Assembly (NCBI RefSeq): GCF_900106765.1
Contig: NZ_FNNG01000004.1
Location: 62,001 to 126,000, forward strand
Direction of reading: 5' to 3'
DNA from: Tepidimicrobium xylanilyticum
GTDB lineage: Bacteria > Bacillota > Clostridia > Tissierellales > Tepidimicrobiaceae
DNA: 64,000 bases
Of the stretch, positions 26,394 through 34,872 are shown in pieces. The translations under genes were made by a program, and so were the position numbers. A model generated the notes under the pieces. It saw only the letters and a list, made by a program, of their open reading frames with translations. It was not told the DNA's origin and made no database searches. The stretch's first letter is position 1, and each line of letters opens with the position of its first letter.

Positions 26394-27051
26394 TTTTCAT
26401 GTTGATTTCCTCTATTAATTTAGGGACACATAGCAAGTCTTTTACTTTTCTATATACCATTTTTTCAACATCTTCTGGAATTTTTGCCAAGTCTGGCACA
26501 TATACAACTTTAATATTAGCATTATTTGCTGCTTTAATTCCATTAGCTGAATCTTCTAGTATTAGAACATTTTCTTTGTTCACATTTAATTTTTTACAAC
26601 ACTTTATAAAAATTTCTGGATCTGGTTTACTGTTTAACAAACTCTCGCCACTTATTATATAATCAAATACATTCGATAATTTGGCTAACTTTAAATAAAA
26701 ATTTATTGTGGATTCATCACTAGAAGATGCAACAGCTATAAGAATATGATTATCTTTCAAATATTTAATACATTCATGCAACCCCTTTTTAATTCTTATC
26801 CCATTTTCTTTTATTTCATTTATCATCATTTTGTTTTTTTCTTCTCTAATCTCCCTATATGGTAAATTTTCACCATAAGCTTCTCTGAATATTTTTTCTG
26901 CATCTTTTGAACTAACTCCTATTACCTTATCAAAAATTTCATCGTCAAAAATATAGCCATATTTTTCCCCACATTTTTGCCATGTTTTTTTTGATAATCT
27001 TTCGGTGTCAAACATAAGACCATCCATGTCAAAAATCACTGCCTCAATCAT
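26383..27051 (-). CDS. HAD superfamily phosphatase (beta-phosphoglucomutase-like)
   Basis: The 222-residue protein has the HAD motifs: DMDGLMFDTE (about 8-17, nucleophile Asp and acid/base Asp), ASSSDE (motif II), a KPDPEIF lysine, and LEDSANGIKAA (motif IV). A cap domain lies between motifs I and II. The family acts on sugar phosphates. It is the last gene of a mannose-family PTS/deglycase operon, about 70 bases after the SIS gene, so it may process a phosphosugar from that pathway. Substrate unknown. Confidence 0.85.
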   Translation of the reverse strand: MIEAVIFDMDGLMFDTERLSKKTWQKCGEKYGYIFDDEIFDKVIGVSSKDAEKIFREAYGENLPYREIREEKNKMMINEIKENGIRIKKGLHECIKYLKDNHILIAVASSSDESTINFYLKLAKLSNVFDYIISGESLLNSKPDPEIFIKCCKKLNVNKENVLILEDSANGIKAANNANIKVVYVPDLAKIPEDVEKMVYRKVKDLLCVPKLIEEINMKNSH

Positions 27052-27119
27052 CTCAGATTGCCCCTTTGTGAAGTATTAGCATATTATTTTTAAGAATCTA
27101 TACTTTTTAGTATATATGT

Positions 27120-28088
27120 TTAATATTCTAATTTCCACATGTATCTTCTTTTAGTCAATGGATGGTTTCTTGCAATAGCCAATTGTTCTGCATAGACTCT
27201 AAAAATTCCAGATATTAACATCGGGCTAAAATAATCAGCTACTTTTTCTGAAATTACTGATGTTATTCCAAAATCTTTGGCATCAATAACGGTTGTTTTA
27301 GCCCCGAATCTTTTTAAAAATGTTAAGGCTCTACTATCCATTGGACGAGTTTTACCTTCATTCATAAATAATATAAACGGAACATCTTTATCAACTATTT
27401 CAAATGGCCCATGGAAAAATTCGCCGTCATGGAAACTCCCTGAATTCATCCATTGCATTTCCATAAGTAAACATATAGAAGTTGAATATGCTACTTTATG
27501 TGTAGCACCACTGCTCATAAGATATATTACATTTTCATCCTTATAAGAATTAGCAAATTCTTTAGCTTGAGGTAATACAGTTGCTGCAGATTTTTCTATT
27601 AAATCATATATATTATTAAATCCATTAATCATTTCTTCATAATTAGCATATCCTTCAAATTGATTTAAAATTTCAACTGCTAATTGTAAAGCATATATCA
27701 TTTTCTCTAACTTTTCAGCATAACTTTTTTCAAATCCATGAACAATAACATAATCAGCATCTTTGGTTATGGGTGAATCTTTTTTGTGAGTTAAAGTAAT
27801 AACATATGCCCCCAAACTTTTTGCTTTTGATGTAGCTTGTACTGTTTCAGGGGTAGTCCCTCCTAGCGATGCTGTAATAACAATACAATTTGAGTTTACA
27901 GCTTTTGGAGTAGCGTAATTGAATTCATTTGCTGTATATAAACTTGTACGAATTTTAGTGCTATTTTCTTCTAAAAAATATTTAGCTGGATATAAATCTG
28001 CTTTAGAAGCCCCACACCCCACAAAAATAACACTTGTTATATTAGATTCTGCATCTTTGATTTTTTTTATAATTTCTTTTGCTAACAT
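27120..28088 (-). CDS. SIS domain sugar-amine deglycase, FrlB/GfrF-like (fructoselysine 6-phosphate deglycase candidate)
   Basis: The 322-residue protein has two SIS domains (about 10-140 and 175-310). It shares with E. coli FrlB the block around GEF-HGP-EIV...VPF (about 222-237) and a C-terminal RRY...EY ending. It lacks the glutaminase domain of GlmS. FrlB-type enzymes split fructoselysine 6-phosphate into lysine and glucose 6-phosphate. The neighbours are a mannose-family PTS (IIB-IIC-IID) and a divergent GntR-IIA pair, the layout of glucoselysine/fructoselysine systems. The amine could be another amino acid, so the substrate is inferred. Confidence 0.75.
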   Translation of the reverse strand: MLAKEIIKKIKDAESNITSVIFVGCGASKADLYPAKYFLEENSTKIRTSLYTANEFNYATPKAVNSNCIVITASLGGTTPETVQATSKAKSLGAYVITLTHKKDSPITKDADYVIVHGFEKSYAEKLEKMIYALQLAVEILNQFEGYANYEEMINGFNNIYDLIEKSAATVLPQAKEFANSYKDENVIYLMSSGATHKVAYSTSICLLMEMQWMNSGSFHDGEFFHGPFEIVDKDVPFILFMNEGKTRPMDSRALTFLKRFGAKTTVIDAKDFGITSVISEKVADYFSPMLISGIFRVYAEQLAIARNHPLTKRRYMWKLEY

Positions 28089-28140
28089 TTTAGTCCTCCT
28101 TTAAATTTGCTTTCTATATTTAATTTATCTATATAACTTT

Positions 28141-28965
28141 TTATGCAAGTAAACCTAGTACACTTAATAATATTCCACCAAAAATTGAGATAAACAAAAG
28201 CCATCCTGTTTTTACATTCTTTTTAAGCAGCCAATACATAAGACCTGTTAGTAATAATGGTAACATCCCGGGCATAATATTATCTAATATTTCTTGAAGT
28301 ACAAACATATCACCATATGCTATAGGAGTAGTTATATCTATCATTGAACCTACCATAGAGCCAACAACTATCAAACCTACCATTGTTGATATATACATTA
28401 CTTTTTCCATCAAACCTTCTTTCTGTATTTTTACAAGATATTTACTCCCAGCAGTATATCCTAACTTACCACCATAATAAGTTACTAAAAAAGAAGGAAT
28501 AAAAGATAAAACCATAGCTAAAATAGGCCCTAATATATTTCCTTGCTTTGCTAAGTTGATTCCTATCCCAAATGCAATAACTCTAACTGTTCCTTGAAAA
28601 AAAGAATCACCAATTCCTGATAACGGTCCCATTAAACTAGTTTTTATGGCATTAATGGATTCAGGCTTAAAATTCTCTCTATCATTAGCATATTTTTCTT
28701 CCATCGCTGCACTCAACCCCATGACAAAAGCGGTAGTTTGGGGAGTACAATTAAAAAATGCCATATGTCTTTTATAAGCTTCTTTGCGAAATTCTATGTC
28801 TTTAGGATCTTTGTAGATTTCATCTATTATAGGTGCCATCCCATACATAAATCCCATGTTCATCTGTCTTTCATAATTCCAAGATGCTTGCATAGCCCAT
28901 GATTTCCAGAAAAAATTTCTATACTTTTTCCTATTAAGATCTGTTTTCTTTTTTTCATTTGCCAT
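28141..28965 (-). CDS. PTS mannose/fructose/sorbose family transporter subunit IID (second system)
   Basis: The 274-residue protein has the IID signature FWKSWAMQASWNYERQMNMGFMYGM and SLMGPLSGIGDSFFQG (about 112-127), followed by transmembrane segments. With the adjacent IIC it forms the channel of the second mannose-family PTS. The genes run IIB-IIC-IID-SIS-HAD on the minus strand. It is only moderately similar to the first IID at 13624, so this is a distinct system, not a recent duplicate. Confidence 0.92.
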   Translation of the reverse strand: MANEKKKTDLNRKKYRNFFWKSWAMQASWNYERQMNMGFMYGMAPIIDEIYKDPKDIEFRKEAYKRHMAFFNCTPQTTAFVMGLSAAMEEKYANDRENFKPESINAIKTSLMGPLSGIGDSFFQGTVRVIAFGIGINLAKQGNILGPILAMVLSFIPSFLVTYYGGKLGYTAGSKYLVKIQKEGLMEKVMYISTMVGLIVVGSMVGSMIDITTPIAYGDMFVLQEILDNIMPGMLPLLLTGLMYWLLKKNVKTGWLLFISIFGGILLSVLGLLA

Positions 28966-28981
28966 TTTTTATCCCCCTTAT

Positions 28982-29752
28982 TTAATCAAGATTTTCCAAA
29001 TCTTCATTATCATAATTCTTAAACTTTAATTCTGACAAAATGAAGGCCAGCAATGTTGCCAATATTGCAACTCCCATCAAAGTTATATTTGAATAAACAG
29101 TTATAAAAAACCCAAGAAGGAAAAATGGAATCATTTTCTTAGTTAACATTGTTGTTAATAACATTGCAAATCCATATGCAGGTAATATCTTGCTGGCGAC
29201 ATTTAACCCATCTGTTAACCATACTGGAATAGTTTCCACTATATTTTGAACTAACCCTGTTCCAAAATATATAGTTAAAAAAATGGGCACAAAATACATT
29301 AATGAATAAAGGACTGGTCCATAAACTATATGTAATCTTTTCGCTTTATTGAAATCTCCATTTTCAATATAAGCATCTGCAAAGTGAGTAAATTGTGATA
29401 AAACCATTCTTAATATTATTCCTATCATTTGTCCCAATATAGCAATGGGTATAGCAATTGTCAAAGCTGTTTCTGGCGTAGCATTTGTCAAAATAGCAAA
29501 TGATGTTGCAATTATAGAACCTAAATTCATATCAGGAGGTGCAGCTGCTCCTATATTAACTATTCCCATGGATATCAGTTCTAAAGATGCACCTATCGTT
29601 AATCCTTTTGTTATATCCCCTAAAACTATGCCCACTAATGTACTTACAATTAATGGTCTTTCAAAATTAAGCCTTCCTAAAAGCCGGGAGTCTAAAATAC
29701 AAAAAACCCCTATTAAACCTATCAATACCGATTTTAATAACATTTTTGACAC
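28982..29752 (-). CDS. PTS mannose/fructose/sorbose family transporter subunit IIC (second system)
   Basis: The 256-residue membrane protein has the IIC features NFERPLIVSTLVGIVLGD and GASLELISMGIVNIGAA. It is spaced 16 bases before IID. Together they should form the translocation pore for the sugar conjugate handled by this operon. Confidence 0.92.
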   Translation of the reverse strand: MSKMLLKSVLIGLIGVFCILDSRLLGRLNFERPLIVSTLVGIVLGDITKGLTIGASLELISMGIVNIGAAAPPDMNLGSIIATSFAILTNATPETALTIAIPIAILGQMIGIILRMVLSQFTHFADAYIENGDFNKAKRLHIVYGPVLYSLMYFVPIFLTIYFGTGLVQNIVETIPVWLTDGLNVASKILPAYGFAMLLTTMLTKKMIPFFLLGFFITVYSNITLMGVAILATLLAFILSELKFKNYDNEDLENLD

Positions 29753-29769
29753 CTCTCTTCAAAAATACT

Positions 29770-30240
29770 TTATAGTTTAGAATTTAAGTCTTCTCTTTTG
29801 GAACTAGGGATTTGCTGCATATACAAATTTATGCCCATGTTTTTTAATTTTCTACTGTCCTCAATCTCCTCTTCATTCAAAAATATTGCATTACTAAACT
29901 GTTTCGATCCTTCTTTTTTTGCTATCCCACCATAATTAATTTCCTTGACATTAGGGTAATTTTCACAGAACTTTAACATGGTTTGAGTTCCGCCAAATAT
30001 CATCATAATGTTATCATTTAAACTCTCTATTTTCCCCATTTTAGACAAAACCTCTTCTACGGAAAAAATATTAAGCTTTACCTCTGGCGGTTTTGTTAAA
30101 CTTAGTGTCATTTTTTTAAATTCATCATTTGCTGCCTCATCATCAACAACAATAATTCTAGTTATTTGCAGAATTTTACACCATGCAAATATAACTTGCC
30201 CGTGAAGTAATCTGTGGTCTATACGAAAAAGTTTTATCAT
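29770..30240 (-). CDS. PTS mannose/fructose/sorbose family subunit IIB (second system)
   Basis: The phosphotransfer subunit begins MIKLFRIDHRLLHGQVIFAW, with His13 of RLLHGQV as the phosphorylated residue. The frame extends upstream to 30327, but ATG 30240 is preceded by AAGGAGGGAG and gives the family length (156 residues). It is the first gene of the minus-strand operon and is divergent from the GntR-IIA pair. Confidence 0.93.
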   Translation of the reverse strand: MIKLFRIDHRLLHGQVIFAWCKILQITRIIVVDDEAANDEFKKMTLSLTKPPEVKLNIFSVEEVLSKMGKIESLNDNIMMIFGGTQTMLKFCENYPNVKEINYGGIAKKEGSKQFSNAIFLNEEEIEDSRKLKNMGINLYMQQIPSSKREDLNSKL

Positions 30241-30276
30241 AAAAACTCCCTCCTTTTGATTGTATTGTATAGTATT

Positions 30277-30306
30277 GTATGGTATTATATATATACAATA
30301 CCATAC
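30277..30306. promoter_or_regulatory. large dyad in the divergent GntR/PTS control region
   Basis: GTATGGTATT (30277-30286) and AATACCATAC (30297-30306) are perfect 10-bp arms around an AT-rich 10-base spacer, about 37 bases upstream of the IIB start. It covers the expected promoter of the minus-strand operon and is the best operator candidate for the adjacent GntR protein. Confidence 0.55.
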
Positions 30307-30409
30307 CTTCGAAACGATTGCAAGCATTTTCAGAAAATTATCTTAATATTTATAAAGGCCTGAAAGTTTGTTTATTGCAAATTCAAAATATTAATGTTAT
30401 ACTCAATAT

Positions 30410-30425
30410 AAATGTTATAACATTT
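30410..30425. promoter_or_regulatory. perfect 16-bp palindrome upstream of the GntR gene
   Basis: AAATGTTATAACATTT is fully self-complementary and lies about 65 bases upstream of the GntR start. It may be a second operator used for autoregulation. Confidence 0.5.
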
Positions 30426-30488
30426 GTGTTTTAATATTTGCCACTATACAATTGTATTAACATTAAAAAAGGAGGCGCGTCAATTAGT

Positions 30489-31208
30489 ATGGTTAAAAAA
30501 ATAGACAGAAATTCTCCTATACCAATATATAAGCAAATAGCAAATCTCATTGAAATAGATATAAGGAATAAAAAATATGATGAAAATTTTAAATTACCAA
30601 CCGAAAATGAATTTACTAAAATTTATAATGTAAGTAGAATGACAATAAGACAGGCTCTTAAATTGCTAGAAGATAAAGATTTAATAAGTAGAGAAGCAGG
30701 AAAAGGAACTTTTTTAAAAGACAATAGACTAAATAATCCTATGGAAGGTTCTCATAGTTTCAGTAAATTAATTGAAACACAAGGATTAAAAGCAGGCGCA
30801 AAATTAATAAGTGCCTCTTTGGAAAGACCTACAACTGAAGATTTAAAAGAACTAGATTTAAAAGAAGATGAGCATATAGTTGTTATAAAAAGAGTTCGAT
30901 ATGCAAACGGAGAACCTATTTCCTATGAGATTTCAAGATTTACAGAAAACTACAAATTCTTGTTAACTAAGGATCTTAATGATAACTCTTTGTATGATAT
31001 CCTATACAAAGAAAAAAATATTTATTTTACAAAAACTAAAAGAACAATAGAATTAGTTAGAGCTAATGATACTTTAAGCGATTACTTACAAGTAGAAAAA
31101 GATTATCCAATAATATTAATAAGAGGGGTTGCTACTGACAACTACAACAATATTTCCCATAGAGCTTTTGAATATTTATTAGGTGATAAATTTAAATTTA
31201 CAATTTAA
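30489..31208 (+). CDS. GntR family transcriptional regulator (HutC/UTRA subfamily)
   Basis: The 239-residue protein has an N-terminal winged helix (about 9-75: IPIYKQIANLI, LPTENEFTKIYNVSRMTIRQALKLLEDKDLI and the wing EAGKGTFL) and a C-terminal UTRA ligand domain (about 90-235). The frame extends back to 30438, but ATG 30489 after AAGGAGG fits the family start. It is divergent from the IIB-IIC-IID-SIS-HAD operon and cotranscribed with IIA. It is therefore the likely local repressor, probably responding to a phosphorylated sugar-amine. Confidence 0.9.
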   Translation: MVKKIDRNSPIPIYKQIANLIEIDIRNKKYDENFKLPTENEFTKIYNVSRMTIRQALKLLEDKDLISREAGKGTFLKDNRLNNPMEGSHSFSKLIETQGLKAGAKLISASLERPTTEDLKELDLKEDEHIVVIKRVRYANGEPISYEISRFTENYKFLLTKDLNDNSLYDILYKEKNIYFTKTKRTIELVRANDTLSDYLQVEKDYPIILIRGVATDNYNNISHRAFEYLLGDKFKFTI

Positions 31209-31254
31209 TTTTATCTAACAATTAAAACAATATCTTTAGGAAAGGTGAAACACT

Positions 31255-31680
31255 ATGAAATTAATAATTTGTGGTCATGGAGCTTTTGCTCCAGGAATTT
31301 TTAATGCGGCAAATATGATTTTTGGAAATGACGAGGATATTTTCGCAATTCCGCTACTTGATGGTGAAGGCATAGACGATTTCAAAAATAAAATTAAAGA
31401 CATTACAAAAAATATAGATGAAAATGAAGAAATTCTTTTCATGACTGATATTTTTGGAGGTACTCCCTATAATGTAGTATCTGAATATGCCTATGAGCAC
31501 AGTAATGTAGATGTTATTACCGGAACAAGCCTGCCAATAGTCATAGAGGCTTTAGCATTAAAAAATTCAACTAAATTAAAAGATCTAGTATTTTTATTAA
31601 AAAACTCAAACAATGAAAATTTTAAAATCTATAGTGAAGAATTTAAAAAAGCAAATTCAAATATTAGTAATGATTTATAA
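31255..31680 (+). CDS. PTS mannose/fructose/sorbose family subunit IIA (second system)
   Basis: The 141-residue protein begins MKLIICGHGAFAPGIFNAA, with His8 as the phosphate acceptor, and has MTDIFGGTPYNVV (about 62-74). It completes the second PTS although it lies on the opposite strand from IIB-IIC-IID, 46 bases after the GntR gene. Confidence 0.92.
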   Translation: MKLIICGHGAFAPGIFNAANMIFGNDEDIFAIPLLDGEGIDDFKNKIKDITKNIDENEEILFMTDIFGGTPYNVVSEYAYEHSNVDVITGTSLPIVIEALALKNSTKLKDLVFLLKNSNNENFKIYSEEFKKANSNISNDL

Positions 31681-31699
31681 CCTATTATATATTTATAGT

Positions 31700-31736
31700 A
31701 AAGACTGTCATCAGAAAGAATCCGATGACAGTCTTT
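31700..31736. terminator. bidirectional terminator between IIA and spoIIR
   Basis: AAAGACTGTCATC (from 31700) pairs with GATGACAGTCTTT (31724-31736). T-rich sequence follows on the plus side, and the spoIIR stop codon abuts the stem on the other strand. Confidence 0.82.
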
Positions 31737-31737
31737 A

Positions 31738-32388
31738 TTATTTTTTTGCCAAAAAATCTGCTAAGTATGTTTTTGTTTTTTGATATACTTCTACTACTTT
31801 AGACTTTAATATAATAGGGGGTTCTTTATTGGCATGGAGAAGGCTCGTATCTTCACCTATAATTGTCTTTTTCAAATCTTGGTCTGATTTTACAGCATGA
31901 CTATGGTTTGCGTCTACAAAACATAAAGGAGGAAACATGACACACCACCAGTTCTTGCCCTTGCCTTCTCCTATTGTAACCTGTAATGTTTCATATTCTC
32001 CTGCTGGAAGGACTATGTCTCCATATTTTCTGGTAGGGAAGTTAATATTCCCAAAATGCACCTCAACAGGAAAGTTCTTTCCCTCTCTCTTTATTACCTC
32101 TTCGGCTAGGGATTTTATGTAGTTCAAATTTTCATTGATTATGCTTCTTGTCTCATCTAAAGATTTGCTATTTTCAAACTTAACTTGGGTTTCCTTTAAT
32201 AATTCATCCCTTACCTTTAACTTTAAGAGCTGATCTTCTTCTTTATCGCTGTTAGCTACAATGTGGAAGCGGATTATATTATCCTTAAATCCCTCAACAC
32301 TGGGTTCTTCCATATCTTCATAGGGTTGTATTAAGTAGATGAAAACAAACAATAATACCAAACAAATAATTCCTTTTCTAAACTTCAT
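31738..32388 (-). CDS. spoIIR: stage II sporulation protein R
   Basis: SpoIIR is secreted from the forespore and triggers SpoIIGA to process pro-sigma-E in the mother cell. The 216-residue protein has an N-terminal signal/anchor (about 4-20). Its conserved core includes IIRFHIVANSDKEEDQLLKLKVRDE, VHFGNINFPTRKYGDIVLPAG and GKGKNWWCVMFPPLC. The frame extends to 32424, but AGGAGG before ATG 32388 sets the start. Confidence 0.93.
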   Translation of the reverse strand: MKFRKGIICLVLLFVFIYLIQPYEDMEEPSVEGFKDNIIRFHIVANSDKEEDQLLKLKVRDELLKETQVKFENSKSLDETRSIINENLNYIKSLAEEVIKREGKNFPVEVHFGNINFPTRKYGDIVLPAGEYETLQVTIGEGKGKNWWCVMFPPLCFVDANHSHAVKSDQDLKKTIIGEDTSLLHANKEPPIILKSKVVEVYQKTKTYLADFLAKK

Positions 32389-32530
32389 ATTAATTCCTCC
32401 TAAGTTCTTTTTTACTTGTATCATTAATTATTTCCTAACTCTGTTTTTTTATACCATATTCAATAAATTAATTTTTTATTATGAATTGAAAATCCATATT
32501 CTGATTTTATGGTAAATGACAATATATTGG

Positions 32531-32571
32531 AAAGAACGCCCCTCCATTCAAGAGACGAAAGGCCGTTCTTT
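32531..32571. terminator. hairpin between gerC and spoIIR
   Basis: AAAGAACG (32531-32538) and CGTTCTTT (32564-32571) arms with an inner GGCC/GG-CC region. A T5 run follows on the plus strand; the minus strand is less T-rich. It probably separates gerC from spoIIR transcription. Confidence 0.5.
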
Positions 32572-32642
32572 TTAATATGCCAGAGACAGCAGCTATATGT
32601 CGTTGACTAACTTAAATCAAAGGCATGAGGGCTAGACAATAA

Positions 32643-32662
32643 TAATTGTCAACTGTCAATTG
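32643..32662. repeat. intergenic AATTGTCAACTGTCAATTG repeat unit after gerC
   Basis: This short unit is adjacent to the gerC stop codon. It resembles units at 6540-6552, 7840-7868, 52676-52690 and 52893-52907, which are likewise next to start or stop codons. Confidence 0.5.
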
Positions 32663-33781
32663 TTACTTAGTTAATCCAATTCTTCTTATATTTACGTTTA
32701 CCAAGACTTCTATGTCTATATCAGGAAATATATTGTCCCAATCGTCTTTTACTTGGGCCCATTTTTTTGGTCTGAACTTGCTTAGATACTCTCCTACCCC
32801 AATTACATCTGCTCTATATGTCTTTTGAAGCTTTCTTATTATATCTTCAATTTCTTTTTTCACTTCCTTCTCTAAGGCTTTTTCCATTTCCTCCAACACT
32901 CTACTATCATAAACCGTTTTATCCCTCTCAATAATATACCCCTGTAAATATCCTTCCATATCAATGGAAAAAACTGCCTTTATTTTCTCTTCTAATTTTA
33001 CTTTCTTGTCTGTATTAACTTCCGTTATAGTATAGGATATTAAATTCCCATTGTAGACTGCATCTATAGTCTCAGTTTTAACATTTCCTCTTAAAAAACT
33101 TATAGCCCTATTTTCTTTTTCACATATCCAAGCCGCATGCCTATAGTTTTTTAACACACATCCTCCAGATACTAGAAATTTACCGTCCTTGACCAAAACT
33201 CTAGGAATTATGGTTACTCCAGCAATATCCAAATCTGTAATAAGGTCAGTTAATGTTTTGGCTGTATATCGGCTAGAAGATCTATTGTCCTTTACCGTAG
33301 TATATAAAACTCCATCAGTGGTTTGTTCTTGAACAACATTAGCATTTATGATATCAGTAACCTTTCCATCAGCAGCCAAAACCTGAATATTTTTATTTAC
33401 CTTTGTATCCCTATTCAACTCATCTATAACTTGGCGGACTAACTTTTCTTCACCTAATAGATCCTCTCCTAAAACTAAAACCTTAAGATGCTTAAAGTAA
33501 AAAGGAAAGGGGGTCTGGGTGCTTAAATTGCTACTCGCCTGAAATATACTGCTGGCAGGTGTGGAACGAATGAAGGTTTTTTGATCTTCCGTTGCATTTT
33601 TCCCGATAGAATTTATATTAGGGTATTCATAGGTAACAATATACCTATTCATCTCACTATTCCTATATAAATCCACCCCTATGCTGGAAACGAATATTCT
33701 TTGGTCCACTTCTACCTTATCCCAACAGCCACATAAAAGTACTAGTGAAATCATTAGAAGAAGAAAAAAACCTTTTTTCAT
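32663..33781 (-). CDS. gerC: spore germination lipoprotein, Ger(x)C family
   Basis: The 372-residue protein has a lipoprotein signal (about 1-20) with lipobox LCGC at Cys19. It also has the GerC landmarks KVEVDQRIFVSSIGVD and FPFYFKHLKVLVLGEDL, and a C-terminal domain with GVGEYLSKFRPKKW. It is the C subunit of a nutrient germinant receptor in the spore inner membrane. Its start overlaps the gerB stop by 4 bases. Confidence 0.93.
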   Translation of the reverse strand: MKKGFFLLLMISLVLLCGCWDKVEVDQRIFVSSIGVDLYRNSEMNRYIVTYEYPNINSIGKNATEDQKTFIRSTPASSIFQASSNLSTQTPFPFYFKHLKVLVLGEDLLGEEKLVRQVIDELNRDTKVNKNIQVLAADGKVTDIINANVVQEQTTDGVLYTTVKDNRSSSRYTAKTLTDLITDLDIAGVTIIPRVLVKDGKFLVSGGCVLKNYRHAAWICEKENRAISFLRGNVKTETIDAVYNGNLISYTITEVNTDKKVKLEEKIKAVFSIDMEGYLQGYIIERDKTVYDSRVLEEMEKALEKEVKKEIEDIIRKLQKTYRADVIGVGEYLSKFRPKKWAQVKDDWDNIFPDIDIEVLVNVNIRRIGLTK

Positions 33782-34872
33782 GTCTTCATCCTCCTCTTCT
33801 TAATATAGGCTACTATAAAAGTAATGGTAGGCAAAATGATGGTTCCAATTAAGGTCAAATAGCTTAAAAAACCCCCCATGATCTTATAAGTAGTAATTAA
33901 ATTATGTGGTATTAGTGAAATAGCATATATGATCGGTACCAATAATAGTGTAAAGACTTCATGGGTATTAGTTCGAAAGATTTCCTTTAGTGCGATTCCA
34001 GCCATATGAGCAAAAGACCCTAGTGTGCTATATACTACCATTACCCAAACCGCCATCATAATTCCATCTAGGTTTTCTACAAAGTATCCAGGCAAATCGA
34101 TTTCCTTAATTACTGCTATGGTAGGCCATATTTCCCTCTTAAGTTGATAGATTCCATATTGGGATAAGGTTACGAAGAATATGATTAAATATATACCTAT
34201 TACAGTATATAAACCTCTCAAACTGTATTTTAAAGAATTACTCTTATCATCTGAAATGTTGAAGGCTAATAATACTATCTCGTATCCAATATAGGAAAAG
34301 TACGCCGTCACTGCCCCATTGGGTATTTCACCATAATTTATGTTGAATAGAGGGAATATATTAGTATAGTCTAAATCCGGCAAATTGACAACCAACAATA
34401 AAATAGGAAAAGCTAGTATGATGGGATAAACCATTACTGCTACCCTTGCTAAAACTTCTATTCTGGATCTTGCTATGTAGGATACTGAAAATAACATAGC
34501 TAAAATAATTACTCCCATGGGGGTAGTTTCCAGTAAGTAAGCCTTAATTACTTCTGCAAAAAGCCTACTAACATAGCTTTGCACCACTATGGTATAGATA
34601 AAGAACAATATAAAAAATAGATAAGCTACAATAGGATTCATCACTTGTTTGCAAATCTCAAAAAAGGATTTGTTGGGATACATTTTAAGCAGTCTATTTG
34701 TCATTAATATAATAGGAATAGGAATTAGTCCTCCTAAAAGTATTGCAATCCAGCCATCATTTTCCAATATCATGGCCACATCGCTAGGTAGCGACAATAC
34801 GCCAACACCAATTGCAGTAGTAACCAATAAAGCCTTTATTTGTTGATTAGATATTCTATCTTTGTTTTCCAT
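33778..34872 (-). CDS. gerB: spore germination permease, GerB family
   Basis: The protein (about 364 residues from ATG 34872) has roughly ten transmembrane segments of the APC-like GerB type. It begins RISNQQIKALLVTTAIGVGVLSLPSD. It is the nutrient-sensing B subunit of the germinant receptor. The frame opens at 34908, but GAAGGATGG before 34872 supports the later start, which still overlaps gerA by 17 bases. Confidence 0.92.
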   Translation of the reverse strand: MENKDRISNQQIKALLVTTAIGVGVLSLPSDVAMILENDGWIAILLGGLIPIPIILMTNRLLKMYPNKSFFEICKQVMNPIVAYLFFILFFIYTIVVQSYVSRLFAEVIKAYLLETTPMGVIILAMLFSVSYIARSRIEVLARVAVMVYPIILAFPILLLVVNLPDLDYTNIFPLFNINYGEIPNGAVTAYFSYIGYEIVLLAFNISDDKSNSLKYSLRGLYTVIGIYLIIFFVTLSQYGIYQLKREIWPTIAVIKEIDLPGYFVENLDGIMMAVWVMVVYSTLGSFAHMAGIALKEIFRTNTHEVFTLLLVPIIYAISLIPHNLITTYKIMGGFLSYLTLIGTIILPTITFIVAYIKKRRMKT

